Origin: Antitrichia curtipendula
Taxonomy: Eukaryota > Streptophyta > Bryopsida > Hypnales > Leucodontaceae
Assembly: GCA_951230915.1 (NCBI GenBank)
Contig: OX579635.1
Location: 35,898,001-35,962,000 of the forward strand
Direction: 5' to 3'
DNA length: 64,000 nucleotides
A program made the position numbers and the translations under genes. Positions 50,501 through 60,651 of the stretch are shown piece by piece. Numbering within the stretch: the stretch's first letter is position 1; each line of letters begins with the position of its first letter. The notes beneath the pieces are model-generated. The model saw only the letters and a list, made by a program, of their open reading frames with translations, was not told the DNA's origin and made no database searches.

Positions 50501-53244
50501 TCGACTTGGCAATTCCACGGCCCTCGGTGCTCCCTCTAGCAGTACTTCTTTGCCTGCAGCTGTTGTTGGGCCAGGCCCTGGCAGCGTCGCCCCTCCCCTT
50601 CCACCAGGGACTCAGAAGCTGTTGCCTTTCGTGGAGGCATTCTTTGTGTTGTGTGAGAAATTTAAGACTGGCGCCTCTCAGTCTGGGCAGAATGAACCGC
50701 TCAGTGCGACAGCAAGTGAAATTAAGGAAGCGGAAGCTTCCCATTCAACAGACCTAAATTTCTCTCCACTGTCCCCTCGGTCGCCACGGCACCCCCTAAA
50801 GGCCTTGAAATCGGAAAGTGAGAAAACCATGACTTTCATAAGGTTTGCTGACAAGCACCGGCGCTTGTTGAATGCTTTTGTGCGGCAAAATCCTGGTTTG
50901 CTTGAAAAGTCACTTTGTCTCCTATTGAGAACTCCTCGATTAATTGACTTTGATAACAAGCGAGCATATTTCCGATCTCGCATTCGGCAGCAACATGAGC
51001 AACAGCACTATTCTCCACTTCGTATCCATGTGAGACGGGCGTATGTGCTGGAAGATTCATATAATCAACTGCGGATGAGAACCCCGGACGAGTTGAAGGG
51101 TCGTCTCACTGTTCAATTTCAAGGAGAGGAGGGTATTGATGCCGGTGGTTTAACCCGTGAATGGTATCAATTGCTTTCCCGCGTGACTTTCGACAAGGGT
51201 GCCCTTTTATTCACGACTGTCGGGAACGAATCTACGTTTCAGCCGAATCCAAATTCAGTTTATCAAACAGAGCATCTGTCATACTTCAAGTTTGTTGGCC
51301 GAGTGGTAAGTCGTCTTTCTTGTGCTCTGACTTATGGAAGGAGTGCCTGTCCTTCATGGCTTGTTGGGTTCTCAGACGAAACCCTATAGTTTTCTTTTCT
51401 TCACTGAACTTTGACTAAAATTCATACTACGTATATTGGATCCAGGTTGCGAAGGCCCTCTTTGATGGACAACTCCTCGATGTTTATTTCACTCGATCAT
51501 TTTATAAGCATATTCTGGGAGTGAAGGTGACTTATCACGATATTGAGGCCATTGACCCAGACTACTTCAAGAATTTGAAGTGGATCCTCGAGGTATGCTC
51601 TTTCTTGTACTGCAGAGGGAGGCGCTTATTACATTTTAGCCAGAGGTTTTTTCCTTGTTGAGCACTGTGGGGTTCAAAACGTTTCCATTTCATTTGTAAC
51701 TCATAGTAGTCTTTATGTTATCTTTTCTAGGTCTTTACATATCCCTACAATTGATTATGATTATGAAAGAATTGGAAATCGATTGTACAGCAAATTTTCT
51801 AGCTTCGAGACAACTGAGGGATTCAACAATTCTGACGACCTTTATGTTGTGATCTTCTTTTGGCAGAATGATATTAGTGATATTCTGGGACTGACGTTTA
51901 GCATGGATGCTGATGAAGAGAAGCATATTTTGTATGAGAAGACTGAGGTACAGTTTTAATTTGATTATCTCAATACCCATGAACTTTTGGACTAGTTCTT
52001 GGATTAGACATTTATACTTTCTACCTCTTCGTTAGATGTTTACTTGAATATTTGATCACCCAAGAGTTTGAGAGGCACGCAAGAACATTTTCAATTTTCT
52101 TATTGTTTATTGATTCTTATCCATCGTTTGGTTGCAGGTGACGGACTTTGAGCTTATCCCTGGTGGTCGTGATATTCGGGTGACAGAGGAGAATAAGCAT
52201 GAATATGTGGACAAAGTTGCAGAGCATCGCCTGACAACTGCGATTCGACCTCAAATAGAATCTTTCATGGAGGGCTTTAACGAGCTTGTTTCGCGGGAGC
52301 TCATCTCCATCTTTAATGACAAGGAGCTTGAGCTTCTGATCAGTGGCCTGCCAGAAATTGACTGTGAGTCATTACCCTTTAATAATTTGCATGTGATTCT
52401 AACAGAGACGTAGAATTGGAGGTTTATTATTTTTCACATGAAAAGAAGGGAACAAGAATCAATTTGAAGTTGTTGTGGCTATGACTGCTTATTGAAACAG
52501 GCGTCATAGTTATATAAATTCTTCTAAACTGTGTGTGTTGAATGACAGTGGAGGACCTGAAAGCCAATACTGAGTATACGGGGTATACTGCTGCATCGCC
52601 TGTGGTTCAATGGTTTTGGGATGTTGTGCGATCTTTCAGCAAAGAGGACATGGCTCGTCTTTTGCAATTTATTACCGGCACATCAAAGGTAGTTCGAAAT
52701 CCTTAGATGGCCCAGATATAGATGATCCCTTTTTTTTGGCCATTCATGGAGGCTGCTGTTATCTGATGTCTTCATATTGTTCCTTTCTTTCATGTGCTCA
52801 TTCTTGTTAGGAGTGAATGCTACATATCTATTGTTTGATGCTAGTCAGGACTCTAGTTGTTGCATAGAGTACTCAGAATGTATTGATTTGCAGGTGCCTC
52901 TGGAAGGTTTCCGAGCTTTGCAAGGCATCTCAGGTCCACAGCGATTCCAGATTCACAAAGCCTACGGAGCACCTGAACGACTCCCCTCTGCTCATACTTG
53001 GTATGTTTTAATTGCATGCCTTTGTTCTGCTTAACTTGCAAGGTGAATTCAGCGATCTTGGCCATTGTTGTGAGGCTTTTCCAGTTCCAAAATTAGCTTG
53101 CGTCTATATTGACACTCTGTTCTTGTGTACGACATATGCAGCTTCAACCAACTGGATCTCCCTGATTACGCCACAAAGGACCAGCTGCAGGATCGGTTGC
53201 TGTTGGCAATACATGAGGCCAGCGAAGGGTTTGGTTTTGGTTAG
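35599..53244 (+). CDS. UPL1: UPL1/UPL2-type HECT E3 ubiquitin ligase (23 coding exons)
   Basis: Giant E3 ligase that takes ubiquitin from an E2 onto its own cysteine and passes it to substrates. Exons: 35599-35631, 37061-37156, 37257-37463, 37744-39080, 39220-40069, 40244-41824, 41986-42829, 43005-44272, 44518-44877, 45126-45354, 45791-45969, 46470-48035, 48279-48623, 48779-48989, 49219-49502, 49605-49984, 50126-51305, 51446-51592, 51867-51947, 52138-52363, 52549-52688, 52894-53000, 53142-53244. All introns are GT-AG, and phases add up to 11,754 nt, or 3,917 residues, slightly longer than I recall for Arabidopsis UPL1/UPL2. The start MKAKKKRG matches the family's basic start. Order: DUF908, DUF913, UBA, UIM, K/D/E-rich run, acidic region, DUF4414, HECT. 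The catalytic Cys is residue 3884, 33 from the end. No defect was seen. UPL1 versus UPL2 cannot be separated; the symbol is the family name. Confidence 0.95.
35632..37060 (+). other. Intron 1 of the HECT ligase gene, with a GT microsatellite
   Basis: This 1.43-kb intron is much the longest in the gene. It follows an exon of only 33 coding bases. It is GC- and G-rich near the start and contains a run of GT dinucleotides at about 36204-36221. A long first intron after a tiny coding exon often carries enhancing sequences in plants; that is inference only. The open frames on both strands inside it (for example 35809-36150, minus) have no recognisable content. Confidence 0.75.
37257..38720 (+). 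other. DUF908 region (armadillo-like N-terminus of UPL)
   Basis: Exon 3 and most of exon 4, about residues 44-440. Characteristic stretches are [49 protein letters not shown] and [18 protein letters not shown]. In the family this helical-repeat part is thought to form the large ring that binds substrates. Intron 3 (37464-37743) lies inside it. Confidence 0.8.
38930..40480 (+). other. DUF913 region of UPL
   Basis: End of exon 4 through exon 5 and the start of exon 6, about residues 510-920. Characteristic stretches are LPYCLCTIF then [37 protein letters not shown] and [17 protein letters not shown]. Intron 4 (39081-39219) splits an Arg codon. A less conserved, Pro/Ser/Asp-rich linker follows around 39640-39800. 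Confidence 0.75.
41687..41818 (+). other. UBA domain of UPL
   Basis: Residues about 1323-1366 at the end of exon 6: a Gly/Ala-rich linker, then [19 protein letters not shown] and [15 protein letters not shown]. The MGF loop and the final W-L-F helix are the standard ubiquitin-binding surface of UBA domains. Exon 6 ends just after it. Confidence 0.9.
41986..42036 (+). other. Ubiquitin-interacting motif (UIM) of UPL
   Basis: Exon 7 opens with [16 protein letters not shown], which fits the UIM pattern of an acidic start, then A-x-x-x-S. The UBA and UIM sit on either side of intron 6, as expected in UPL1/UPL2. Confidence 0.85.
43307..43404 (+). repeat. In-frame GACAAA/GAGAAG microsatellite in exon 8
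   Basis: A run of hexanucleotide units (mainly GACAAA, flanked by GAGAAG) encodes alternating Lys-Asp and Lys-Glu, about residues 1750-1782. The period is six, so unit gain or loss keeps the frame. It lies in a low-conservation linker and likely varies in length between individuals. Confidence 0.85.
45226..45354 (+). other. Acidic Asp/Glu-rich region of UPL
   Basis: Exon 10 ends in a long Asp/Glu stretch ([18 protein letters not shown] and more). Acidic residues resume in exon 11 ([18 protein letters not shown]). A comparable acidic linker is typical of large HECT ligases and precedes the DUF4414 part. Confidence 0.8.
47755..48380 (+). other. DUF4414 region with ubiquitin-binding (UBM-like) repeats
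   Basis: End of exon 12 and start of exon 13, about residues 2757-2884. Three related units, [34 protein letters not shown] and [13 protein letters not shown], share the LP..(L/I)(R/Q).EV core of UBM motifs in HUWE1-type ligases. Intron 12 (48036-48278) cuts between REE and VLL of the third unit. Confidence 0.8.
51021..53244 (+). other. HECT catalytic domain of UPL
   Basis: About residues 3556-3917 over exons 17-23. The N-lobe has [29 protein letters not shown] and [20 protein letters not shown]. The C-lobe has PRLPSAHTC-type sequence, here [18 protein letters not shown]. The catalytic Cys codon is TG at 52999-53000 plus C at 53142, so it spans intron 22. The chain ends [10 protein letters not shown], a typical HECT tail with the terminal hydrophobic residue two from the end. 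Confidence 0.93.
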
Positions 53245-53980
53245 AAGGGGCAATGCCAAGGTGGCTTGTCAAGTACTGGTGCCATAATCTTCTTAGCTGT
53301 TTAGTTAGGGTCTGCGTAAATACTGTTCGTAGTTGTCCCTGTCCTGGCCCTTTTTTTAGACCTCACTGATGAGTGAAAATATCTGCTCTCATCAATTTGG
53401 CTGTCTGTTCCATATCTTCCTGCGAGAAGTTATGTCGTTTTTTTAATGCTGACTTCTGCTTCATTGGAGGCTTCGGACGTACAAAACAGTGAAACCAGCA
53501 GGATTGTGGCGTATTCTGTAGGATTGCAGCCCTCTACACCCCGTGTACATATTGGTTCATTTGCACCCCCCCCCCCCCCCTTGTGCGTTCCATTCTCCCA
53601 TGTGAATGTTTGAACATTCGATTACACTAATACTGTTTCGTGCTGTTTATGATTTGACCAGCGTATTTTATTCGCCATTATTGAGTGCTATCTGCATTCT
53701 ACGCCTACTAGGAGTAGTGCAACTGTCTGATATAGAAGTGGTTTCATCTGCTTAGTTCCCTGTTGAAGCTGTTGTTTGTCTGACTGGGTCACAAACGTGT
53801 TCGTTAACAATGAGCAGGGCTGGGGAGGAGTCAGTATCTAGTAGGCTGTCCTAGTCTGATCTGGTCGAATGGCTGTGCTTAAATAAATCCACACTCTAGT
53901 AATTGGTGTTTTTAAATTCAGCTCTGGATATAAATAAAGGTAGTTTGCTCCAGTCCCTGGCTTATGTTTTGCTGCCAGTT
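53245..53980 (+). other. 3' untranslated region and polyadenylation area of the HECT ligase gene
   Basis: The sequence after the stop stays as GC-rich as the exons. AATAAA motifs lie at 53882-53887 and 53933-53938, so a transcript end around 53900-53970 is likely. A run of 15 C lies at 53566-53580. The transcript end is not proved. Confidence 0.45.
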
Positions 53981-54565
53981 GCTTCTTTTGCAGAAGTGTA
54001 GTGCTGTGTCTGTTTGGAAGCATATTTTTCAGGAATGTGAATCTTGTGAAGTTATATTTTTGTGAAATGCATAGAAATATGTATTCTCTGAGTCTGTATG
54101 TGATTTGTTAGTATCAATAATTGCAACGAGGGAAGTGAAAACTTTCGAAGAATCAAATACAACACACGAAAATCATGTAATCAGATCTCGTAGAAAAATT
54201 ATTTGAATAGCTCCTGAATTGTCTGCAAGTGCCTTCATTTTGCAGGTCTGGAATTTTGAGAAAATAGAAAAAGAAATAAAAGTAAAAGTAATGAGTACCT
54301 TGGGAAGAAAATATGAACTGATAGCTTTTACATTGAAGTAGAGTAGCTTTTACATTAAAGGAAAAGCAAAGGTAAAAGATAGAAATACAGGAGCCTTGGT
54401 TGTATATAAATGATTGGAGGTGGACTATAGAGATCATTTGTGCATTCACTCTGAAAAACAATCTAGAGTATTTTATTTTCCAAAATTTTGCTAGCAGTTC
54501 ATATCACTTTGTTTCTTTGGTTGAACATTTATTTGGACAAGGATAAAAGAGAGCTTCAATTTAAG
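53981..54565. other. Spacer before the eIF1A-like copy, no gene recognised
   Basis: A transition back to AT-rich sequence. The minus frame 54153-54461 is rich in Phe and Tyr from A-rich DNA and is not convincing. Confidence 0.35.
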
Positions 54566-55079
54566 ATGATGAGCAAGGATAAGATTGGAGATGATAAAAG
54601 AGAGCTTCAATTCAAGATGATGAGCATGAATAAGACCAGAGATGATAAAAGAGAGCTTCCGTTTAAGGGTGATGAGCAAGAATATGCTCAAGTCTTGGCA
54701 ATGCATGGAAATTGGCAATGTGAGGCATTGTGCATTGATGGAAGGAAGCGATTATGCCAAATGCGGTATAAACTACACAAGAAAGGATGGATTGCACCAG
54801 GGGATTTTATTTTGGTGGATCTTCAAAACTATCAAGATCTTCAAGCAAATGTGATTTACAAATGTAGTCTCAAGGAGGCACGCTTGTTGAAGTTTTTTCA
54901 TGTGATTTACAAATACAGTCCTGAGGAGGTGCGCTTGTTGAAGGTTTTTAAAGAGTTGCCTGAAAATGTACATCTAAATGAAGGCATTGCTGGTGGTAGA
55001 GACAACAAGAATGAAGGTGGATGCAACAGTGAACTTGGACTACCTTCAATTTGAGGATGAAGACTTTGATCCACTTTAG
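54566..55079 (+). pseudogene. eIF1A-like retrocopy with internal duplications and a frameshift
   Basis: The translation resembles translation initiation factor eIF1A, the OB-fold protein that helps place the initiator tRNA and scan for the start codon. Recognisable stretches are KRELPFK, EQEYAQVLAMHGNW, CEALCIDGRKRLC, WIAPGDFILVDLQNYQD and ELPENVHLNEGIAGG. There are no introns, whereas family genes usually have them, so a retrocopy is likely. A 51-bp unit carrying KREL.FK occurs at 54542, 54593 and 54644, so the N-terminus is multiplied. Another 51-bp duplication (54851 and 54902) repeats VIYK.....EARLLK. The open frame stops at 55054, but the expected acidic eIF1A tail (YLQFEDEDFD) lies in another frame and ends at TAG 55077, so a frameshift near 55028 has broken the end. 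An in-frame ATG at 54566 is the first good start; upstream open sequence is not eIF1A-like. Confidence 0.82.
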
Positions 55080-58000
55080 TAATATAAACTAATATATTTA
55101 GATCCTTTAATGTTATAGTTTTTTTCCTATGTTCTTAGGAGCCTTCTTTGAACTTTTAGCAAACATGGGCATGCTTTAGCAACCTATATTTTTGGATTGT
55201 TGTATGGCATTTAAAAAAAAAAATCACATAGATCATGGATTGCTCTACATCTAGAGTTTTGTTTCATATGACTTTCAAATGTCTTGCAAGTTATGAGGTT
55301 TTCTAATTTTAAAGTAAAATTGGGCTTTTTATAAAAAAATATTTTTCTTAATATCATTTTAAAAATCTAGATAGATAGATTAATTTCTTTATAAAAAAAA
55401 GTATTTGATCACATTGTTCCAATTACGGAGATGCAAGTTATGAAGCATTGTGTTTATAGGCCCTAAGGGTAGAAATGACCTATGAAGTTATTTTTTAATA
55501 ATTATTATACAAATTTTTTATATACATGTATGTATGGTAAGCTTTAGCAACCTATATTTCTCAATGTCATATCAATGTGGTAAATTGATCAATCTGAAAT
55601 TTTGTGTTGTAAACTGAATTATGTTCTTTTTGTTCAAGGTGTTCAGTCTTTGAATAGAGGTATTGAAACTTGTATGAAATTGTATACTCCAAGTTGCTCG
55701 CCTTGATGAGGCTTGCCTATTGGTTCTTCATCATTCAATCTAGCTACTGAACTTGAATTGTTCAGGTCATCAATTCCAAGATATGTGATGACATGCAGAG
55801 AACCTAGACCTTCAAGAAAAAACCATTGTTTGCTAAGAAATTAACCCATTAATGCCTCAATCTTTTTATCAAATTTTGGCCCATTTTTGCTCATATCTTT
55901 GTACAAAATATCATTTATCACAATTTCATAAAATTGGGCATCAAAGAAAGTTGTCATTTCAAGATTCAAGTGTTACATTGGACGAATGAGAATTTAGTTG
56001 AATGAAATAGTACCTGCAAGCCTTTAGGTCATTGTCTAAATAGTGGACAACAACGTAGTTAAGGGTTAAGCACTCTGACGTCCAATTTCTAAACGATGAA
56101 TAGATTCATATTCTTAATTTCTTCTCATTATTACTTGGATGGAAGTCATCCTAATTTGTGGGGATACTTTATTGAGTTCTTGTCCTATCTAATGGGTGGA
56201 TTTGGTATTAGTAGAGTACATATTCTTTTAAATTACACATGTGGAACTATGTAAAGGGGTTGACCAAGCCAAAATTGCATTGACTCTAGTTCAAAATTGG
56301 ATTTGAAAAAATGAAGTTATAGATTTAAAGAACACAAAATTTTCAAAAAATCACCATGTCAAGATTACCTCATTTCAAATCAATTCCAACAAGTTTTATT
56401 CAAAAAATAATAATATTTTGTTTGTAACTGAATTTAAAAGGCATTTTAAGATTTTCCTATCAAAATTTATAAAAAAAATAGTGGTGATAGCATTGATGAA
56501 TCTAACCATACGGAGAGAATCTAAAATCAAAATCTACCACTGTTATTCATAAATCAATTCCAAAATATTCTTCCAAATGATACTTTATAATGATTTTTTC
56601 CAAATCGTCAATTTTGGAGAAGACTTTGGATGTTTAGGAGTTAAAATGTGTACATAACAATTCTAATAATTTGGTAATGCTTTATTGTTTATGGTGTCAA
56701 CTATTGTCACTATTAATGTCCATAATCACTATTATCACCTGTTGGTTTTTACAATGCTAAACCCTAAGCACCTCAAACTCCTCAATGGGCATTACTTTAA
56801 TCCTTAAATATTGAAGTAGACATTTGGTGTCCAACGGATGACAAAGAATCTTTTAGTGTAGGATAGAAGTGGAACTATTCATCCTTAGAATTTTCTGTGA
56901 AAAGGAGAGATCTTCTATGATACTTTGACTTCCAATGAGTGCTTTTGGATTTTTTTAGACCAATGATTTCCACAATATCAAAATGGATGAGTAGCGGCCT
57001 ATGGTCACTAGTCTGTTGTCTAAGAGTTAACAGCACATTTGAACGCCTCATGTAGAGAGTTTATTTTGTTCAATTCCATTTATTTTTTCGATCGAAACAT
57101 GGAATACTTTTCATTGATTCGGATGATATCAAATTGAGCTCTGTCTACAGTATGTTTTCAACAGCATGAGCAATTGAATTGTCATATGAAAACCACAGAA
57201 TCTCAATCTTTGAATAGTTCAGTTTATCACTAGATCATTGATTGACCTATTGGTTTCTTTCCATTCATTGGACTGTCCATACATTAGAGAAAATCCTCAA
57301 AAAATCAGATTTTAGCCAAGATTGCAACAAACAATATAATTTTGTAGCTACTTTGCAACTTCCTCTACATTGAAATTAGTATTTGTTTAGTCAGTTCTGT
57401 CTTGTACTACTTTCAATAAGGTAAACTAGCCCATTGTGGTAAGATGACCCATAGTAGACACCTCATGACCCCATGATAGGGTTTTCAACCCACAATCAAT
57501 ATCTAACCTAACACCTATGAAGTGATTAGTGACCTCATTAAGAACACCCAGTTTTCCAATGTAAATCATTGTAAGAAGTGACTTTTTCATGGCATTCCAC
57601 ATTAGAAATTATTATGACCACTTTAGGTGATTAAGATGAGCATATTGGATACGCTTTTTTGTTAGTTATGAGGCAACCTAGAGAGCATGTTTGTATAAAA
57701 AATAAAATTTCAATTGCTTTCACTATTTCTCACACTTATCTTTGTGTGAGAAAAAATTTGGAAAATTTCAGCAATGGCATGAGGGCATACTCCAAACTCT
57801 GACCACAATGGGCTATTTTACCTTAATCCTTTACAACTTGCAAAATCTTATATTTTCTATTTTTTTTTTTTAAGTACTACTCACTCTCAAGGCAGAAAGC
57901 CAAAGTTGATGTCTGTTTGTCACCAGAAGGTTGCACTAAATTGCATAAACTAACTTAGTTCTGGAATCACTGGTCTGGAGAATCATGAGTGCAAGTCATT

Positions 58001-58739
58001 CGATGCCAAGATGAAAAAGTACGGTAAACCTTTTTTTTTTAGAATTGGAGGGCGAGTTTCTGGAAGCTTCTGCACAAAATATTCTTCTTTGTTCTTTGTC
58101 GTCTAGAGATCCAATCACTAATTCCAACTTTCACCACTTCAATAGAAGCGCCCATGTAAGGTATGTGCATGTGTAATCGTCACTAATTACAACCGAGCAT
58201 ACGGTTCTTATTACTACTAAACATAAAGTTAGTAGCTTTGTTGGATCTTTCTGGAAACTGAATGAAAGATTTCAACACACTCCAACGCACTTTAACAAGC
58301 ATTATTTTACAACCTTTGTGAACAAAGTTGTGAATTTTCAAATTACCATCTCTAAATACAACACTAGGCTCTCACAGAATCTCATATTTTGATTGAATAC
58401 ATCTTGTGTGTAATCAATATCTAGAAAAAAGTGACACTTTTATGTCGAGAGGAGTGTAGGTGTCTCATTTTGAGAATCATTTGTTACAAGTTATTACAGA
58501 AGATGTGCATACCACGACCAAGTCAAAAGCTAATCTCCCACCTGAGCTTAGCGGCCAGGGTGTATTGGCCCTTGCTTGTCCTGCCAAAGTCCATCCAAGG
58601 GTGCATATAAAAAAAAAAGCCCCCTATTTTTGTGCTGTGTTAAATCTATTTTCTACTGCCCCCTCTCTGACTTTGGAGTCTCTGATTGCAAATATGAATT
58701 CAGAATTTGCAAAAAAGTTCATACATGGAAAATAAAAAA
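55080..58739. other. Long AT-rich intergenic region, no gene recognised
   Basis: No long open frame, RNA gene or clear repeat. A small perfect stem (CTCACAC...GTGTGAG) lies near 57730-57751. GC content rises after 58500, where overlapping frames 58460-58735 and 58576-58962 appear. They have no recognisable motif and may only reflect the promoter or leader of the downstream kinase gene. Confidence 0.4.
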
Positions 58740-60651
58740 TTTCAGGGTTTTCCCAGGGGGACGAGTAAGAGATTGCGAGCAAGACGCCGGAGGCGCGGGC
58801 ATCCAGGCGGAACCCAAAGGACTTAAGCTACATGTAGTGCCGAGGCTTGCCGAAGACTTCACTTCTGTTGCTGTCCACAATGGCGTGATCAGCTTCCAGC
58901 TTCTCCCTTTCCCTACCAGGTGCGTTTCAAGTACTAGACTTTCTCATCTGTCAGTCTCGTAGCTTGTTCCGCCGGTGTGAGAGCGATCTCCCACTCTCCC
59001 CTGAGGTGCGTCCCAGTTTTGACTGTTTAGGTGCTTCAGGTTAGAACGGGATGAGTAGAGTTCGTGTATTCAGTTGTAGTGCAATACTCTGGTTTTAGAT
59101 GGTTAGGTGCTTTAGATGTTTATTGGCGGGGGTTGCAGTGTGTCTGGTTAAGAGGATGGAGGATTGGTTCTTGTTTTGTGGGTGCTTTAGGTTTGACTAG
59201 ATGAGAAGAGCTTGTCTACCTGACCTTTTGGGGTTCAGTCGTCTGTTTTTTTGGTGTTAAAGGTGCTTTCTAAAGGTTTAGAAGAGGAGCGTTTTGTAAT
59301 GGCAGGGGTGGGAGTGTGTTTGATTATCCGGATGAAGGATAGGTTCTTGGTTGTTAGGTGCTTTAGCTTCGACTCGACGGCAAGCGGGTTATAGTGGCGG
59401 GGTTTGGAGTATCTGGTTAAGATGATTCGTTTTTCGCTAGTAGGCTGCGGCGTTTTTATTTGCATGCTCTTTGTTTTGGGGTGACGTTGTCGGTGGAAGT
59501 GTTCCACGTCTGGTGTTTTCTTTGGTCGTGTGCTTCTCTTTTTCTCGTGTTAGTTGCTGGTTCCTGACTGACTGTGCATGGGACTCCAGTTTGTTTTTTT
59601 CAGGAAATTTTTGCCTTCTGCACTTTGTGGTTGTGGTACGATTTCTTGATTGTGGATGATGTGATCCCTCCTTCGATAGAATTTTGTGGGTAATTGTTCG
59701 GCACTCAAGGTTTGCTATTGATTCCCGTGGAACTTTGGTTACCAGAGTCTGGTAGCTTAGCAGTTCTCCGGCATGAGCTACTCGTTTTAAGCCTCGTCAT
59801 GGTTACCATGGTTTTGAGTTTATAGAAATACTATTGTCAAATCATGTTGCAACTCGACCTTATTTTGGATCTGCATCTGCAGCGCAATGTGAAGCATTGT
59901 TAGCATTGTGACAATAGTTTGGTTTGGTTTGGTTGTGTGGGAGCCATTGGCCTTTGGATCTGACTTTGAGCTCTAGTTCAAATGTAAACTTGAGTACGAA
60001 TTTGAGTGGATCTGTTGGTTTTGGTAGCTTGTGCAGTTCATATTTTAATTGGAAGTCCTACCTTGGAACTTCCGAAGTGGTCTATTATTGATCATTGTTT
60101 TTCCAATTGGTATTCTTACATGTGTTTCATCTAAAATTTTACAATGGTTATTTGACCTTCTAGGTTCTTGTTATCGGTGACTACGAGTTCTTTGCACATG
60201 AGGTATTGCGCTTCTTCCTTTCTTTGTCAATGAAGTTGGATTTCTTCTTCCACTCTGTCTTTGGTTTTCATCTTGAATGTAGGTTCATGAGTTGCTTGTT
60301 GCTATTGCTGGCACTTTCATGTGGAAGTTTCTTTTGGCTTTGACTTGTGATTTTTTGGGTGGTGAATCATTGAGATTTTGGACTTGGGTCTCATAAGTTT
60401 ACAATACTAGTTGTATGTTGTGTTTCCATTTTTGGATGCCTTGCAAACCTCGATTTATGTCATTGTTTGCACTTTGGAATTTGTAATATTTTTTCATGCA
60501 TATAGTCTTTCTTCATAACCATAATGCCTTGTCTTGCAATAGGAGAAGCAAATGATTCCAACACTAAAAGCAGTGGAGCAACAACAACTAAAAGTGTATT
60601 TTCCCCTTTCTATCATCACGAAGATTTGGAGTGCATCTCATAGTTGGATCA
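58740..60651 (+). promoter_or_regulatory. Probable leader region of the kinase gene, with exon-like fragments
   Basis: GC-rich sequence at 58740-58920 ends at a good donor (ACCAG then GTGCGT), as a first exon would. After a T- and G-rich stretch, exon-like pieces follow. 60164-60202 is flanked by AG and GT and reads VLVIGDYEFFAHE. 60283-60320 is flanked by AG and GT and reads VHELLVAIAGTF. 60543 onward, after AG, reads EKQMIPTLKAVEQQQLK. Their phases do not join cleanly to each other or to the kinase frame by the splice sites I tried. They may be true 5' exons with sites I misplaced, untranslated exons, or remains of a longer N-terminus. Confidence 0.4.

Noticed and set aside
57730..57751. 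Small perfect stem (CTCACAC/GTGTGAG)
   Set aside because: A 7-bp stem is expected by chance in this much sequence. There is no T-run or RNA-gene context.
58460..58962. Two overlapping frames before the kinase leader
   Set aside because: No motif, and the two frames are incompatible with each other. They were treated as leader or promoter sequence.
60631..60651. Extension of the kinase frame upstream to a GTG
   Set aside because: GTG is not a normal plant start. ATG 60652 gives a coherent MGG N-terminus, and an in-frame stop lies at 60589.
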